This document shows positions 54,811 through 63,881 of a stretch of DNA of 64,000 nucleotides, in pieces. This stretch comes from JACKFB01 sp041389525 (lineage in GTDB: Bacteria > Myxococcota_A > UBA9042 > PHBI01 > JACKFB01). The translations under genes and the position numbers were made by a program. Position 1 is the stretch's first letter. Each line of letters opens with the position of its first letter. The stretch is taken from assembly GCA_041389525.1 (NCBI GenBank), contig JAWKRR010000010.1:62001-126000 (forward strand), read 5' to 3'. The notes beneath the pieces were generated by a model. It was not told the DNA's origin. It did no database searches and worked only from the letters and a program-made list of their open reading frames with translations.

Positions 54811-55875
54811 GTGCCTCAGATTCGTGGATACCGCGTCGGCGAAGTGGTCCACGTCGGCTCCGTGTCGACCGTGTACCGGGCCATACGTGAGTCCGACGGT
54901 CTCCCCGTCGTGCTCAAGTGGCTGTCCGCGCCCGCGCCGACCCTTGGGGATCTGGCGCGCTACCGCCAAGCGTTCGAGACGATGCGCGGCATCGACCTGC
55001 CCAACATCTCGAAGGTGTTGGCGCTCGAGGAGCACGAGCGGCGTCCGCTGCTGGTCATGCGGGACGTCGGCGGGATCACGCTGGCCTCGCGTCTGAGCGC
55101 GGGGCCCATGCCGGTGCTGGAGGTGCTGACCCTCGCGGTGGCCATCGCGGACGCGCTGGGCAGCCTGCACCATCACGGCGTGGTGCACCGAGACGTCAAC
55201 CCGAGCAACATCGTCGTGGTCGGGGAGGCCGGCGCCATCGAGCTCATCGACTTCGACCTCGCCACGCGGCTGCGGGTCGAGCGCGTCGAGGCGGAGAGTC
55301 TGCGGACGCTGAGCGGCACCCTGGCGTACATCTCGCCCGAGCAGACGGGCCGCATGAACCGCACCGTCGACCACCGGACCGACCTCTACGCGCTCGGGGC
55401 GACGCTGTACGAGATGCTTGCGGGCCGGGTGCCCTTCCCCGAGACCGACTCGGCGGCGCTGATCCACGCCCACCTCGCCGTCCCGCCTCGGCCGCTGGAG
55501 GCCGTCGCGCCGCGCGTGCCCGACGCCGTGGCCGCGATCGTGATGCGCTTGCTGGCGAAAGCGCCCGAGGACCGCTACCAGAGCGCGCCTGGCCTGCGCG
55601 CCGACCTCATGCGCTGCCTCGACGCCCTCCGACGTGAGCAGCCGCTGCCCCTTTCGCCTGGGAAGTCAGGACGTCTCGCCTCGGCTGCGGGTGTCACAGC
55701 GTCTGTACGGTCGCGAGGTCGAGGTCGAGCGGCTGCTGGGCGCCTTCGGACGGGCGGCGCTGGCGCGGGCCGAGCTCGTGCTGGTCGACGGCCCGTCCGG
55801 CGTCGGGAAATCCTCGCTGGTTCGCGAGCTCTACCGCCCCATCGCGTCGCGGCGGGGGCGCTTCGTGTGGGGTAA
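54811..55875 (+). CDS. Kinase-like domain, N-terminal part of a kinase/AAA/GAF/cyclase protein
   Basis: Start GTG 54811 with AAGGAGG eight bases upstream. Residues 1-275 are a Hanks-type kinase fold with VVLKWL (Lys), HRDVNPSN (catalytic loop), IDFDLATRL in place of DFG, GTLAYISPEQTGR, and DLYALGATLYEML. The Gly loop is worn (HVGSVSTVYRA). After residue ~280 the frame departs from family expectation into Arg/Ala-rich text. One extra C at 55648-55651 explains this. Removing it joins the kinase to the AAA part at 55652, giving one protein of about 1,755 residues, the usual size of such fusions. Confidence 0.8.
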   Translation: MPQIRGYRVGEVVHVGSVSTVYRAIRESDGLPVVLKWLSAPAPTLGDLARYRQAFETMRGIDLPNISKVLALEEHERRPLLVMRDVGGITLASRLSAGPMPVLEVLTLAVAIADALGSLHHHGVVHRDVNPSNIVVVGEAGAIELIDFDLATRLRVERVEAESLRTLSGTLAYISPEQTGRMNRTVDHRTDLYALGATLYEMLAGRVPFPETDSAALIHAHLAVPPRPLEAVAPRVPDAVAAIVMRLLAKAPEDRYQSAPGLRADLMRCLDALRREQPLPLSPGKSGRLASAAGVTASVRSRGRGRAAAGRLRTGGAGAGRARAGRRPVRRREILAGSRALPPHRVAAGALRVG

Positions 55876-58800
55876 GCACGACCAGATCCACACCGTCCCG
55901 TATGCCGCGCTGGCGGCCGCGCTCAACGAGCTGGTGCGCGACATCCTGGCGGAGCCGGAGTCCGAGATCGTGCGATGGCGGGTGACGCTCTTGGAGGCGC
56001 TGGAGGGCAGCGCGTCGGTCGCGGCGGAGCTGGTCCCCGATCTCGAGCTGGTGCTTGGCCGCCAGCCGCCTGCGCCGACCTTGGGGCCCGCGGAGGCGCA
56101 GAACCGCTTCCAGCGCGTGTTGCGGCGCTTCATTCAGGCCTTCGCGCGCCCCGAGCACCCGCTGGCCATCTTCCTCGATGACCTGCACTGGGCCGACCTG
56201 CCGACGCTGCAGTTGCTGCGGCTGCTGCTGGAGGACTCGCGGAGCCGACACCTGCTGATCATCGCGGCTTGGCGGACCGACGAGGTGGCGCCTGGGCACC
56301 CGCTGCGCGAGGCGATCGAGGCCCTCGAGCGCGGGAAGACCGTCGTGAACCGGCTGTCCCTGGGGCCGCTGGCGCTCGGGGACACCACGCGGCTGCTGGC
56401 CGACACCCTGGGGCTGACCGAGGCGGCCGTCGCGCCATTGAGCGTCGCGATCTTCGCGAAGACCGAGGGCAACCCGTTCTTTCTGGAGCGCTTCATCGGC
56501 GCGCTGGCCGAGGACGGCGCGCTGGCCTTCGAGGCGGAGACCGGGCAGTGGCGGTGGGATCTCGAGCGGGTCCGCGATCGGGAGGTCGCCGACAACGTCG
56601 CCCAGCTGATGGCGCGCAAGCTTGGGACGATGAAGCCCGCGGTGCGGGAGATCTTGAAGCTCGCGGCGTCCATCGGGAGCCAGTTCAACCTGGACACGCT
56701 GGCGGTCATCGCCGAGCGCACGCCGCGCGAGGTCGCGGACCTGCTGTGGCCCGCCGTCGAGGAGGAGCTGGTCGACCCGCTGGGCTACAGCTACCGGATG
56801 GTGCCGCTGCTGGAGACGCCGGCGGGGGTGGACTTCGCGGGCGGCGCGGGGATCGCGTACCGCTTCGTCCACGACCGGATTCATGACGCGGCCTACGCCA
56901 TGGTCCCCGAGGCGGAGCGCCCGGGGCTGCACCTTCGAATCGGTAGATTATTGCTGGGGGATGACGACGGGGCGTCGCTCGAGGAGCGGCTCTTCGACGT
57001 GGTCAATCAGCTCAACCGCGGGCACGGCGAGCTGCGCGGCCATGACCAGCGATTGCGGTTGGCGCGGCTCAATCGCGAGGCGGGCGCGCGGGCCGTCGCG
57101 GCGGCGGCCTATGACGCGGCCGCGCGGTACTTGAGCACCGGGCGCGAGCTGCTGCCCGAGGACGCGTGGGCCACCGAGCACGCGCTGGCGTGGGATCTGG
57201 TGCGGCTGCAGGCGCAGGTCGCCCTGATGGTCGGTCGCTTCGATGAGGCGGCGGAGCACCACGAGGTCTTGGCGGCTCACGGCTCGGACGCCCGGCAGGC
57301 CGTCGACGTCGTGGTCATGCGAATCAACCAGCAGATGCGGGCGAGTGAGCCGGCGGCGGCGATCGCGGAGGGCATCCGCGGGCTGGGCATGTTCGGGTTT
57401 CAGGAGCCGGCCTCGCCGGAGGGTTGGGGCGCGGCGATCTCGGCTGAGGCGGCGTTCGTGGCGTCGCGGCTACAGCACACCGACATCGCGAGCCTCGTGG
57501 ACTTGCCCCAGGCCGTCGACCCCGACGTGATCCTCGAGATGCGGATCCTGGCCCGCATGGGCTCGCCGGCCTACCTGTTGCCGCATGTGCTGGCGTATCT
57601 GACGCAGCGATCGGTGCGGCTGTCGCTGGAGCACGGGAACACGCCTGACTCGCCCATGGCCTACGTGTTGAACGGGTTCTTCGCGTGCATGGAGGGGGAT
57701 CTGGAGCGCGGCAACGCCTTCGGCCTGCTCGGGCTAGCGGTCCATGACCAGCTGCAGGCGGGGCCGGAGGCGGAGGCGCCACTCCAGCATCTGTACGCGA
57801 CCTTCATCCATCACTGGCGCAACCCGATCTTCGAGACGCAGCGGCGGATGGAGCGGGCGCGCAGCCTGGCGTTGCAGTCCGGCAACTATGAGACCGCGGG
57901 CTGGGCGGCGATGAACGTGCCGTGGCTCGCCTTCGTGTCCGGGCGGCCGCTGCACGAGGCGCAGGCCGCGGTCGCGTCGAACATGGAGATCGCCCGCGAC
58001 ACGCTGAAGCACGTGGATATCGTCCACGCGATGACGTGGAGCAGCCTGCAGATCGCGCGGCTGATGGGCCACGAGAGCCACCGGGAGGCGGCGCGGGACG
58101 AGGGGCTGTCCGAGTCGGTGCTGCTCGAGCGGCTGGCGCACTTCGTCCCGATGCTGGCGGCCAATCGGGTTCAGCGGCTCGCGGTGACCTGCATCCTCGA
58201 GGCGTGGGACGAGAGCCTGGCCGACCTCGACGCGCTGGACGCGCTGCTCGGGGCGGCGGCCGGCTCGATTTGGCTCGCGGAGGGGGCCTTCTACGGGGCG
58301 CTGGTGCGCACGGCGCTGCTGCGTCAGCGCACGCCGGTGGAGCGGGCGGCGTGGTTGGGGCTTATCCGGGACGCCATGCACGCGCTGGAGGGCTACGCGG
58401 CGAACTGCCCGGCGAACAGCGAGGCCAAGTACCTGCTGGTGCGGGCCGAGTGGTGCGCCATCGAGGCGGAAGACGAGGACGTGGCGGCGTTGTACGAGCG
58501 CGCGGTCGAGGTCGCCCGGGTGCACGGGCAGCACCACGTCGAGGCGCTGGCTTGCGAGCGCGCGGCGGCGTTTCACGAGCGCGGGCAGAACACGCGGCTG
58601 GCGCGGAGCTACCACCAGGACGCGCACTTCGCGTGGGTGCGGTGGGGGGCTCGGGCACGGGTGGACGGGTTGGAGCGGCGGCGGCCCGAGCTGCGCGCGC
58701 GGGAGTCGGGCGCGACCGTGCGCGGGACCGCGACGACGCAGCACGGTGACCTGGACATGGCGGCCGTGCTGACGGCGACGCGGGCGATCTCGAGCGAGAT

Positions 58801-60079
58801 CGTGCTCGAGAGCCTGCTGGCGCGTGTCATGACGACGATGATCGCCAACGCGGGGGCCGAGCGGGGCAGCCTGATCCTCGGGCGCGGCGACGAGCTCTTG
58901 GTGCAGGCTCACGTGGCCGCGGCTGGCGAGGCGCCGTCGGTCCTGCGCTCGGTGCGCCTGGACGACGGCATCGTGCCCGCCGCCGTGGTGCGCTACGTCG
59001 CGCGCTCCGGCGAGGCGCTGGTGCTCGACGACGCCTCGACCAGCGGCCGCTTCATCAACGACCCGTACATCGTCTCGCGGGCCCCACGCTCGGTGCTGTG
59101 CACGCCGATCATCCAGCAGAATCAGCTGGTCGGCGTGCTCTACCTGGAGAATCGCCTCGTCACGAACTGCTTCACCGAGGATCGCTGCGCGCTGCTGGAC
59201 GTGCTGAGCGCCCAGGCGGCCATCTCCATCTCAAACGCGCTGCTCTACCGGCAGCAGGAGGAGATGGCCGAGTCGCTCAAGCGTTTCGTGCCGCAGAAGC
59301 TGCTCCAGCTGCTCGGGAAATCGAGCATCCTCGACGTCCGGCTCGGCGACGCGGTCGAGCGGCCCATGACGGTGCTCTTCGCCGACATTCGCGGGTTTAC
59401 GCCGCTGTCCGCCCAGATGGCGCCGCCGCTGGTCTTCGAGTTCCTCAACCGCTACCTGGCCGAGGTGGGGCCGGTGATCCGCGCCCACGGCGGCTTCATC
59501 GACAAGTACATCGGCGACGCGGTGATGGCGCTCTTCCCGGACGCGGCGGAGCACGGAGTGGCCGCGGCGGCCGCGTTGCTCGAGGTCGTCGCGCGCCAGA
59601 ACCTCGCCAACGCCGTCCCCGGCGAGCCGCGGCTGCGGATCGGCATCGGCGTCCACCACGGGATGACGATGCTCGGGACCATCGGCGAGCGGATGCGGCT
59701 CGAGGGGACGGTCATCTCCGACACCGTGAACACGGCGTCGCGACTGGAGGGGATGACCAAGCTGCTGGGCGCCGACGCCCTGTGCAGCGCGTCCGCGTTC
59801 GCCGAGGTCACCGACCCGTCGCGCTTCCCCCACCGCTACGTCGGGGCGCTGGAGCTGCGCGGGCGCGACGCCCCGATGCCCGCGGTCGAGCTGCTCTGCA
59901 CCGCGACGAGCGCCCGCCTGGAGCGTCGCCTGCTGACGCGGCCCGAGTTCGAGGCCGCAGCGCGGGCCCTCGAATTGGGCGATCGCCCAGGTGCCATCGA
60001 GGGATTCGAGGACGTCATCCGGCGCGACCCCGACGACCGCGTGGCCGCCGCGCTGCTCAAGATCGCGCGCCAGCCCTAG
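55634..60079 (+). CDS. AAA ATPase - helical repeats - GAF - class III adenylate cyclase (main part of the fused protein)
   Basis: 1,481 residues as read; GTG 55634 is internal and the native reading starts near 55652 as FRLGSQDVSPRL. Order: AAA ATPase with GPSGVGKSS (near 55) and LAIFLDDLHWAD (Walker B); a long helical, TPR-like stretch (~430-1000); a GAF domain (~1055-1205, RGSLILGRGDELLV...VLCTPI). The class III cyclase catalytic domain (~1240-1410) has FADIRGFT and DKYIGDAVMALF (two metal-binding Asp, plus a Lys that favours ATP). It also has ISDTVNTASRLEG (Asn and Arg for transition-state binding). A short ~50-residue tail follows. It would sense a ligand and make cAMP, gated by the kinase-like and ATPase parts. 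It starts 72 bases after the thioesterase gene on the same strand and might regulate that locus. Confidence 0.87.
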   Translation: MSSRCPFRLGSQDVSPRLRVSQRLYGREVEVERLLGAFGRAALARAELVLVDGPSGVGKSSLVRELYRPIASRRGRFVWGKHDQIHTVPYAALAAALNELVRDILAEPESEIVRWRVTLLEALEGSASVAAELVPDLELVLGRQPPAPTLGPAEAQNRFQRVLRRFIQAFARPEHPLAIFLDDLHWADLPTLQLLRLLLEDSRSRHLLIIAAWRTDEVAPGHPLREAIEALERGKTVVNRLSLGPLALGDTTRLLADTLGLTEAAVAPLSVAIFAKTEGNPFFLERFIGALAEDGALAFEAETGQWRWDLERVRDREVADNVAQLMARKLGTMKPAVREILKLAASIGSQFNLDTLAVIAERTPREVADLLWPAVEEELVDPLGYSYRMVPLLETPAGVDFAGGAGIAYRFVHDRIHDAAYAMVPEAERPGLHLRIGRLLLGDDDGASLEERLFDVVNQLNRGHGELRGHDQRLRLARLNREAGARAVAAAAYDAAARYLSTGRELLPEDAWATEHALAWDLVRLQAQVALMVGRFDEAAEHHEVLAAHGSDARQAVDVVVMRINQQMRASEPAAAIAEGIRGLGMFGFQEPASPEGWGAAISAEAAFVASRLQHTDIASLVDLPQAVDPDVILEMRILARMGSPAYLLPHVLAYLTQRSVRLSLEHGNTPDSPMAYVLNGFFACMEGDLERGNAFGLLGLAVHDQLQAGPEAEAPLQHLYATFIHHWRNPIFETQRRMERARSLALQSGNYETAGWAAMNVPWLAFVSGRPLHEAQAAVASNMEIARDTLKHVDIVHAMTWSSLQIARLMGHESHREAARDEGLSESVLLERLAHFVPMLAANRVQRLAVTCILEAWDESLADLDALDALLGAAAGSIWLAEGAFYGALVRTALLRQRTPVERAAWLGLIRDAMHALEGYAANCPANSEAKYLLVRAEWCAIEAEDEDVAALYERAVEVARVHGQHHVEALACERAAAFHERGQNTRLARSYHQDAHFAWVRWGARARVDGLERRRPELRARESGATVRGTATTQHGDLDMAAVLTATRAISSEIVLESLLARVMTTMIANAGAERGSLILGRGDELLVQAHVAAAGEAPSVLRSVRLDDGIVPAAVVRYVARSGEALVLDDASTSGRFINDPYIVSRAPRSVLCTPIIQQNQLVGVLYLENRLVTNCFTEDRCALLDVLSAQAAISISNALLYRQQEEMAESLKRFVPQKLLQLLGKSSILDVRLGDAVERPMTVLFADIRGFTPLSAQMAPPLVFEFLNRYLAEVGPVIRAHGGFIDKYIGDAVMALFPDAAEHGVAAAAALLEVVARQNLANAVPGEPRLRIGIGVHHGMTMLGTIGERMRLEGTVISDTVNTASRLEGMTKLLGADALCSASAFAEVTDPSRFPHRYVGALELRGRDAPMPAVELLCTATSARLERRLLTRPEFEAAARALELGDRPGAIEGFEDVIRRDPDDRVAAALLKIARQP
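55648..55651 (+). other. Probable frameshift site (one extra C)
   Basis: CTGCCCCTTTCGC: reading CTG CCC TTT CGC after dropping one C gives PLPFRLGSQDVS. This joins the kinase end (LDALRREQ) to the AAA opening, the order seen in this protein family. As written, both frames run past each other for about 240 bases. Confidence 0.75.
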
Positions 60080-60086
60080 GTTTCGC

Positions 60087-60827
60087 TCAGAGCTCGAAGC
60101 GCCAGCGCCGGGTTTCGCCGCTCTGGAGGTCCTCATGGGCGATGTCCCAGGTCTCGCGCGGGCTGGCGGTGCGCGTGGCGAAGACCACCTGGGTGCGGCC
60201 GTAGGGCTGGCCGAGCCCGCCCGCGTTGACGCACACGGTGTCGGCCACGCGCTCGGCCCCCGGCGACTCGTGGATGTGGCCGCTGACCATGAGCCCGCGG
60301 CCGCGCTCGGCGAGCTCACGCACGGCGAGGCTGCCGGCGCTGGCCCCGCGCCGCGTGCGGTCGAGCGCGGTGTCCAGCGGCGGCGCGTGGCTGATGATGA
60401 CGTCCCACTCGGGTAGCTGGCGCGCCCGCACGTCGTCCTCGCCCCACTCGTAGGGGAAGCCGAAGCGCGCGGGCCCGGCGCCGCCGATCCCGGTCACGCG
60501 CAGCCCGGCGATGACGCCCTCGCCCCGGTCGACGTTGCCGCGCAGTGGCAGGTGCTCCGGGTCGTGGTTTCCGGGGACCCACAGGACCGGCAGGCCGAGG
60601 GCCTCGATGTGCTCGACGACCCGGGCGACCGACGCCGCGCGGAAGGCTTGCCCCTGCTCGGTGCTGCGGCCGAGCGCGTAGGGCGGCTCGTCGCCGATGT
60701 CGCCGACCAGCAGGATGCCGTCGACCTCAGGCACCGCGCGGATGCGGGCCAGCACGGCGTCGAGGCGCGCGAACTCGGCGTGGATATCCCCGATGATCGC
60801 CAGGGTGACTGTCGGGTTCGGGGTCAA
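60087..60827 (-). CDS. Metallophosphoesterase (calcineurin-like)
   Basis: About 246 residues. The motif series is complete: GDIHAEF, LLVGDIGD, VPGNHDPEH, IISHAPP, SGHIHE. It binds two metal ions and could hydrolyse a phosphodiester or phosphomonoester. No signal peptide, so cytoplasmic. Start TTG 60827 shares TTGA with the stop of the HerA-like gene, and the longer frame to 60905 would overlap that gene by 80 bases. It converges on the cyclase gene with only 7 bases between stops. Confidence 0.85.
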   Translation of the reverse strand: MTPNPTVTLAIIGDIHAEFARLDAVLARIRAVPEVDGILLVGDIGDEPPYALGRSTEQGQAFRAASVARVVEHIEALGLPVLWVPGNHDPEHLPLRGNVDRGEGVIAGLRVTGIGGAGPARFGFPYEWGEDDVRARQLPEWDVIISHAPPLDTALDRTRRGASAGSLAVRELAERGRGLMVSGHIHESPGAERVADTVCVNAGGLGQPYGRTQVVFATRTASPRETWDIAHEDLQSGETRRWRFEL

Positions 60828-63238
60828 TGGCTGGGGATCCAGAGCAGGCCGAACCAGGTCACTCGCGTCTGGCTTCGGTCCAGGGTCAGCGCCTCGAGGC
60901 GACACTCGGCGAGGTGGTCCATGTCGCCAAACTCCGAGTCCGCGACGGCCTTTTCGCGCGCCGCCAGGGTCGCGTCACGCCCCGCCTGCAGCTCGCGGAA
61001 GCTCGCCATACGCAGCCGCGCGCTGTCTTTGGCGCGGGCGAGCTTGTCGGTCTCGCCGCGCTCGGTGAGCCAGCGGATCTCGCGCGAGGCCATCTCGAGC
61101 TCCTCGCGCATCGCGTCGATACGCTTGTCCCAGATCGCCGCCTCGACGCTGCGCGGGCCGGCGTCTTTCTCCCGCACCCGCTCCGAGGCCAGGCGGAGGC
61201 GAACCGCCAGCCGCTCGCGGAAGGCCTCCAGCGTCTCGCCCGGCTGACCGTGCAGGCCGAGGGGCGGGCACACGGGCACGGCGACGCGGCCGGTCTGGGC
61301 CAGCTCGTCGAAGAAGCGGCTCTTGAGGTGGTCGAACTTCTCTTTGCGGTCCAGCCACCCCGGGAGGAGGTCGTACACGGTGCTGAACGCCGGCGCGGGC
61401 TCGAGCCAGGTCTCCGCGACCTGCTGATCGACCCCGGCGAAGCGGATGGCGCTAGGCAGGTAGGGCAGGGGGTAGATGACGCGGGTGAGCAGGTCGCCGT
61501 CGACGCTCTTGCCGGCGTCGTTGCGCCACGCCAAGCGCGCGCGGGCCATGAGCGCTGGGTGGTAGGTCACCGTACCGGCGCTGGCCGCGATGGGCCCGAG
61601 GCCGAGCACGTCGCGCACGTCGGCGTCGCGCAGCCACTCGCGGCCGAGGAAGCTGTCGTCGACGCCCTCGGGCGTGCCTTCCACCAGCGCGCTGGCGATG
61701 TCCGGGCGGGGCGCGGCGGGGCGCGTGGCCGTGGTGGGCCCCGAGCTCGAGGCGCTGGGTGCCGGCTGGCGTGGGGCGGCCGCCGGCGTGTCGGGCGTCG
61801 CAGGGGCGAGGGGGCGCAGGCGCGGGTCGGTGGTGAGGTTGTAGAAGCCCGCGTCGCGCACCCGCTCGATCTCCTGGCGCGTCAGCGGCCCGCGGAGGTT
61901 GGACATGGCGAAGCGCGTCTTCAGCACGGGCTGCTCGTCGGTGTGCGCGTTGCTGAGCACGAACTGGCGGCCTTGCAGCCCAGCGACCCGCCGGGTGAGC
62001 GCGGCGCGGTCGAGGGATTTGCCGTGCCCGGACGCGGCGGCGGTCAGGCCGTCGAGGATGCGCTCGAGATCCTGCTCGGTCTGGAGCTTGCCCACGAACC
62101 AGGTGCCCGCGTTGGTCAGCGCCTTGTAGTCGACGTCGACGGGGTTCTGGGTGGCCAGCAGTGTGCCGAGGCCGAAGGCGCGGGCCTGCTTGAGCAGCGT
62201 CATCAGCGGGCGCTTCGACGGCGGGTTGAGCGGGTGTGGCGGCAGGTAGCCGGTGACCTCGTCCATGTAGACGAGCGCTCGCAGATCGCCGCTTCCGGGC
62301 TGCGTGCGCATCCAGGCGACGATGCGCTCGAGCAAGAGCGTCACGAAGCTCATGCGCTCGGAGTCCGACAGGTGCGCGATGGTGAAGATGGAGGTGCGGC
62401 TGCCGGCGTCGGTGCGGGCGAAGAGCTGGTCGATGTCCAGGGGCGCGCCGGTCAGCCACTGGGCGAAGGCCGGGCTGGCGATGAGGCCGTTGAGGCGCAT
62501 GGCAAGCTGCTGGCGGGACTTCTTCGAGAAGAACTGCTCGAGCTCGAAGACGCCGAGGGTGTCGAAGGGCGGGTCGCTGACCGCGCGGATGAGGTCGGCA
62601 AGCTCCAGCGAGTGGCCGCGCTCCCACGCGTGGGTGAGGATGTTCGAGATGAGGATCGCCTCGCGCGAGCGGAGCGGATCGGAGTCGACGTCGATGAGGC
62701 CGAGGAGCGCTGAGACCAAGCCGCTGACCAGCTCCGCGCGCTCTTCGCCGGGCATGGAGCGGTAGTCTGGCGGCGGCTCGAAGCGGTCGAGCAGGCTGAC
62801 CGGGACGCCCGCCGACGAGCCGGGCGTGTAGATGGTGATGTGGGTGCGCTCGCGGAGGCGGCGGATGTCGTCGGGGCCGAGGCCCGAGCCGGCCAGGCCG
62901 TTTCGCCACAGGTCCGCCCGCTTGGCACCCACCGAGGCCGCGTCACCGTCGGCGGCCTCGACCGCGGCGGGGTCCAGCCACTCGGTGAAGTGCTCCGGAT
63001 CCAGATCCGGCCACGAGAGCGCCAGATTCGTCAGGTCGCCCTTGGGGTCGATGGCGATGGTGGGGATGTCGTGGAGGGCGGCCTCCTCGAGCAGGCCGAT
63101 GCAGAGCCCGGTCTTGCCGCTGCCCGTCATCCCGAACACCAACCCGTGGGTGGTCAGGTGCTTGGGCTCGTAGTTGACCCGGACGTCCGTGACGTCGCCG
63201 CTGGCGACCTCGACCGCCTTGCCCAGATAAAAAGCCAA
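60824..63238 (-). CDS. HerA-like / DUF853-type ATPase
   Basis: 804 residues. Residues ~30-50 hold Walker A (VFGMTGSGKTG). IAIDPKGDLTNL follows, ALVYMDEVTGYLPP gives Walker B, and LGTLLATQNPVDVDY is the sensor region; together these match the HerA/FtsK/VirB4 group and DUF853 proteins. A Pro/Ala/Ser-rich linker (~510-545) leads to a C-terminal ~250-residue domain with a coiled coil (AMREELEMASREIRWL) that I do not recognise. It is a likely hexameric DNA motor or remodelling ATPase. It lies between the small protein and the phosphoesterase, coupled to the latter by TTGA. Confidence 0.82.
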   Translation of the reverse strand: MAFYLGKAVEVASGDVTDVRVNYEPKHLTTHGLVFGMTGSGKTGLCIGLLEEAALHDIPTIAIDPKGDLTNLALSWPDLDPEHFTEWLDPAAVEAADGDAASVGAKRADLWRNGLAGSGLGPDDIRRLRERTHITIYTPGSSAGVPVSLLDRFEPPPDYRSMPGEERAELVSGLVSALLGLIDVDSDPLRSREAILISNILTHAWERGHSLELADLIRAVSDPPFDTLGVFELEQFFSKKSRQQLAMRLNGLIASPAFAQWLTGAPLDIDQLFARTDAGSRTSIFTIAHLSDSERMSFVTLLLERIVAWMRTQPGSGDLRALVYMDEVTGYLPPHPLNPPSKRPLMTLLKQARAFGLGTLLATQNPVDVDYKALTNAGTWFVGKLQTEQDLERILDGLTAAASGHGKSLDRAALTRRVAGLQGRQFVLSNAHTDEQPVLKTRFAMSNLRGPLTRQEIERVRDAGFYNLTTDPRLRPLAPATPDTPAAAPRQPAPSASSSGPTTATRPAAPRPDIASALVEGTPEGVDDSFLGREWLRDADVRDVLGLGPIAASAGTVTYHPALMARARLAWRNDAGKSVDGDLLTRVIYPLPYLPSAIRFAGVDQQVAETWLEPAPAFSTVYDLLPGWLDRKEKFDHLKSRFFDELAQTGRVAVPVCPPLGLHGQPGETLEAFRERLAVRLRLASERVREKDAGPRSVEAAIWDKRIDAMREELEMASREIRWLTERGETDKLARAKDSARLRMASFRELQAGRDATLAAREKAVADSEFGDMDHLAECRLEALTLDRSQTRVTWFGLLWIPSH

Positions 63239-63259
63239 GCGCTACCTCGCGAAAGTGAG

Positions 63260-63640
63260 TCAGTTGAGGAGGCGACGCTCAGACGTGGGCCGGGCGCCCC
63301 AGATGGCGTCCCAGCCCGCGCGGAACGTGGCGTTGGAGACCTTCGCGGGGCCCGCGTGGCTGCGGGCGGCGGGCGTGTCCTCAGTGCGCTCGGGGCGGGC
63401 GGCGATGGGGGCGGTCGCCTCGACGTGGACATCGAAGAGCGACGGCGCCTCCGAACGCGGGGTCAGCCTCACCAGCTCGCCCGTGAGCGCCTGGCCGGAC
63501 ACCACGGGGCGAAGGAGCCCCAGCTCCACCTGGCCGTCCCGCTGGCGCAGCACGCGCGTGCCCTTGCCGTCGGGCGCGGGGCCGGAGATCAGCAGGACGT
63601 CGTGTGCGCGCTCCGGGGGGCGGTCTGGCTTGTCGCTCAT
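63260..63640 (-). CDS. Small soluble protein, unknown
   Basis: 126 residues, charged and Pro-rich. It opens with a short beta-like part (VLLISGPAPDGKGTRVLRQR), then a disordered Ala/Pro stretch, and ends ATFRAGWDAIWGAR. No family recognised. It is the first gene of the trio with the ATPase and phosphoesterase (21-base gap), so it may work with them. ATG 63640 is preferred; the frame before it is low-complexity. Confidence 0.6.
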   Translation of the reverse strand: MSDKPDRPPERAHDVLLISGPAPDGKGTRVLRQRDGQVELGLLRPVVSGQALTGELVRLTPRSEAPSLFDVHVEATAPIAARPERTEDTPAARSHAGPAKVSNATFRAGWDAIWGARPTSERRLLN

Positions 63641-63771
63641 GCGGCGATTGTAGTGCCCACGGCCGCCCGCGGGAAGGGCGCAGCACCGGCGTCCCCGCCC
63701 CGCGCGTGGATTCGCTCCGCGCTCAGAGGGTGTTGAGGTGTTCGGACCGAGCATCGCGCCAGCGACGTCTC

Positions 63772-63836
63772 TTCAGGGACTCATGCGCGGAGGGCGCTCG
63801 CCCAGCGCAAGAAGCCGACCCGCGTAAGTCCCTGAA
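63772..63836. repeat. Perfect 10-bp inverted repeat around 45 bases
   Basis: TTCAGGGACT (63772-63781) and AGTCCCTGAA (63827-63836). Inside the loop GGGC-GCTC-GCCC can form a second small hairpin. It lies in the 240-base gap between the small protein gene and the partial gene at the window end. It could be a terminator, an RNA element or a regulator site; no T run follows. Confidence 0.35.
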
Positions 63837-63881
63837 AGGATGTGGGCCAGCGAGGCGGCCGGAGACCACCTCGAGACCCTC

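Noticed and set aside
55640..55660. Programmed ribosomal frameshifting between kinase and AAA parts
   Set aside because: CCCCTTT has no convincing slippery heptamer or downstream structure; a single extra C explains the data more simply.
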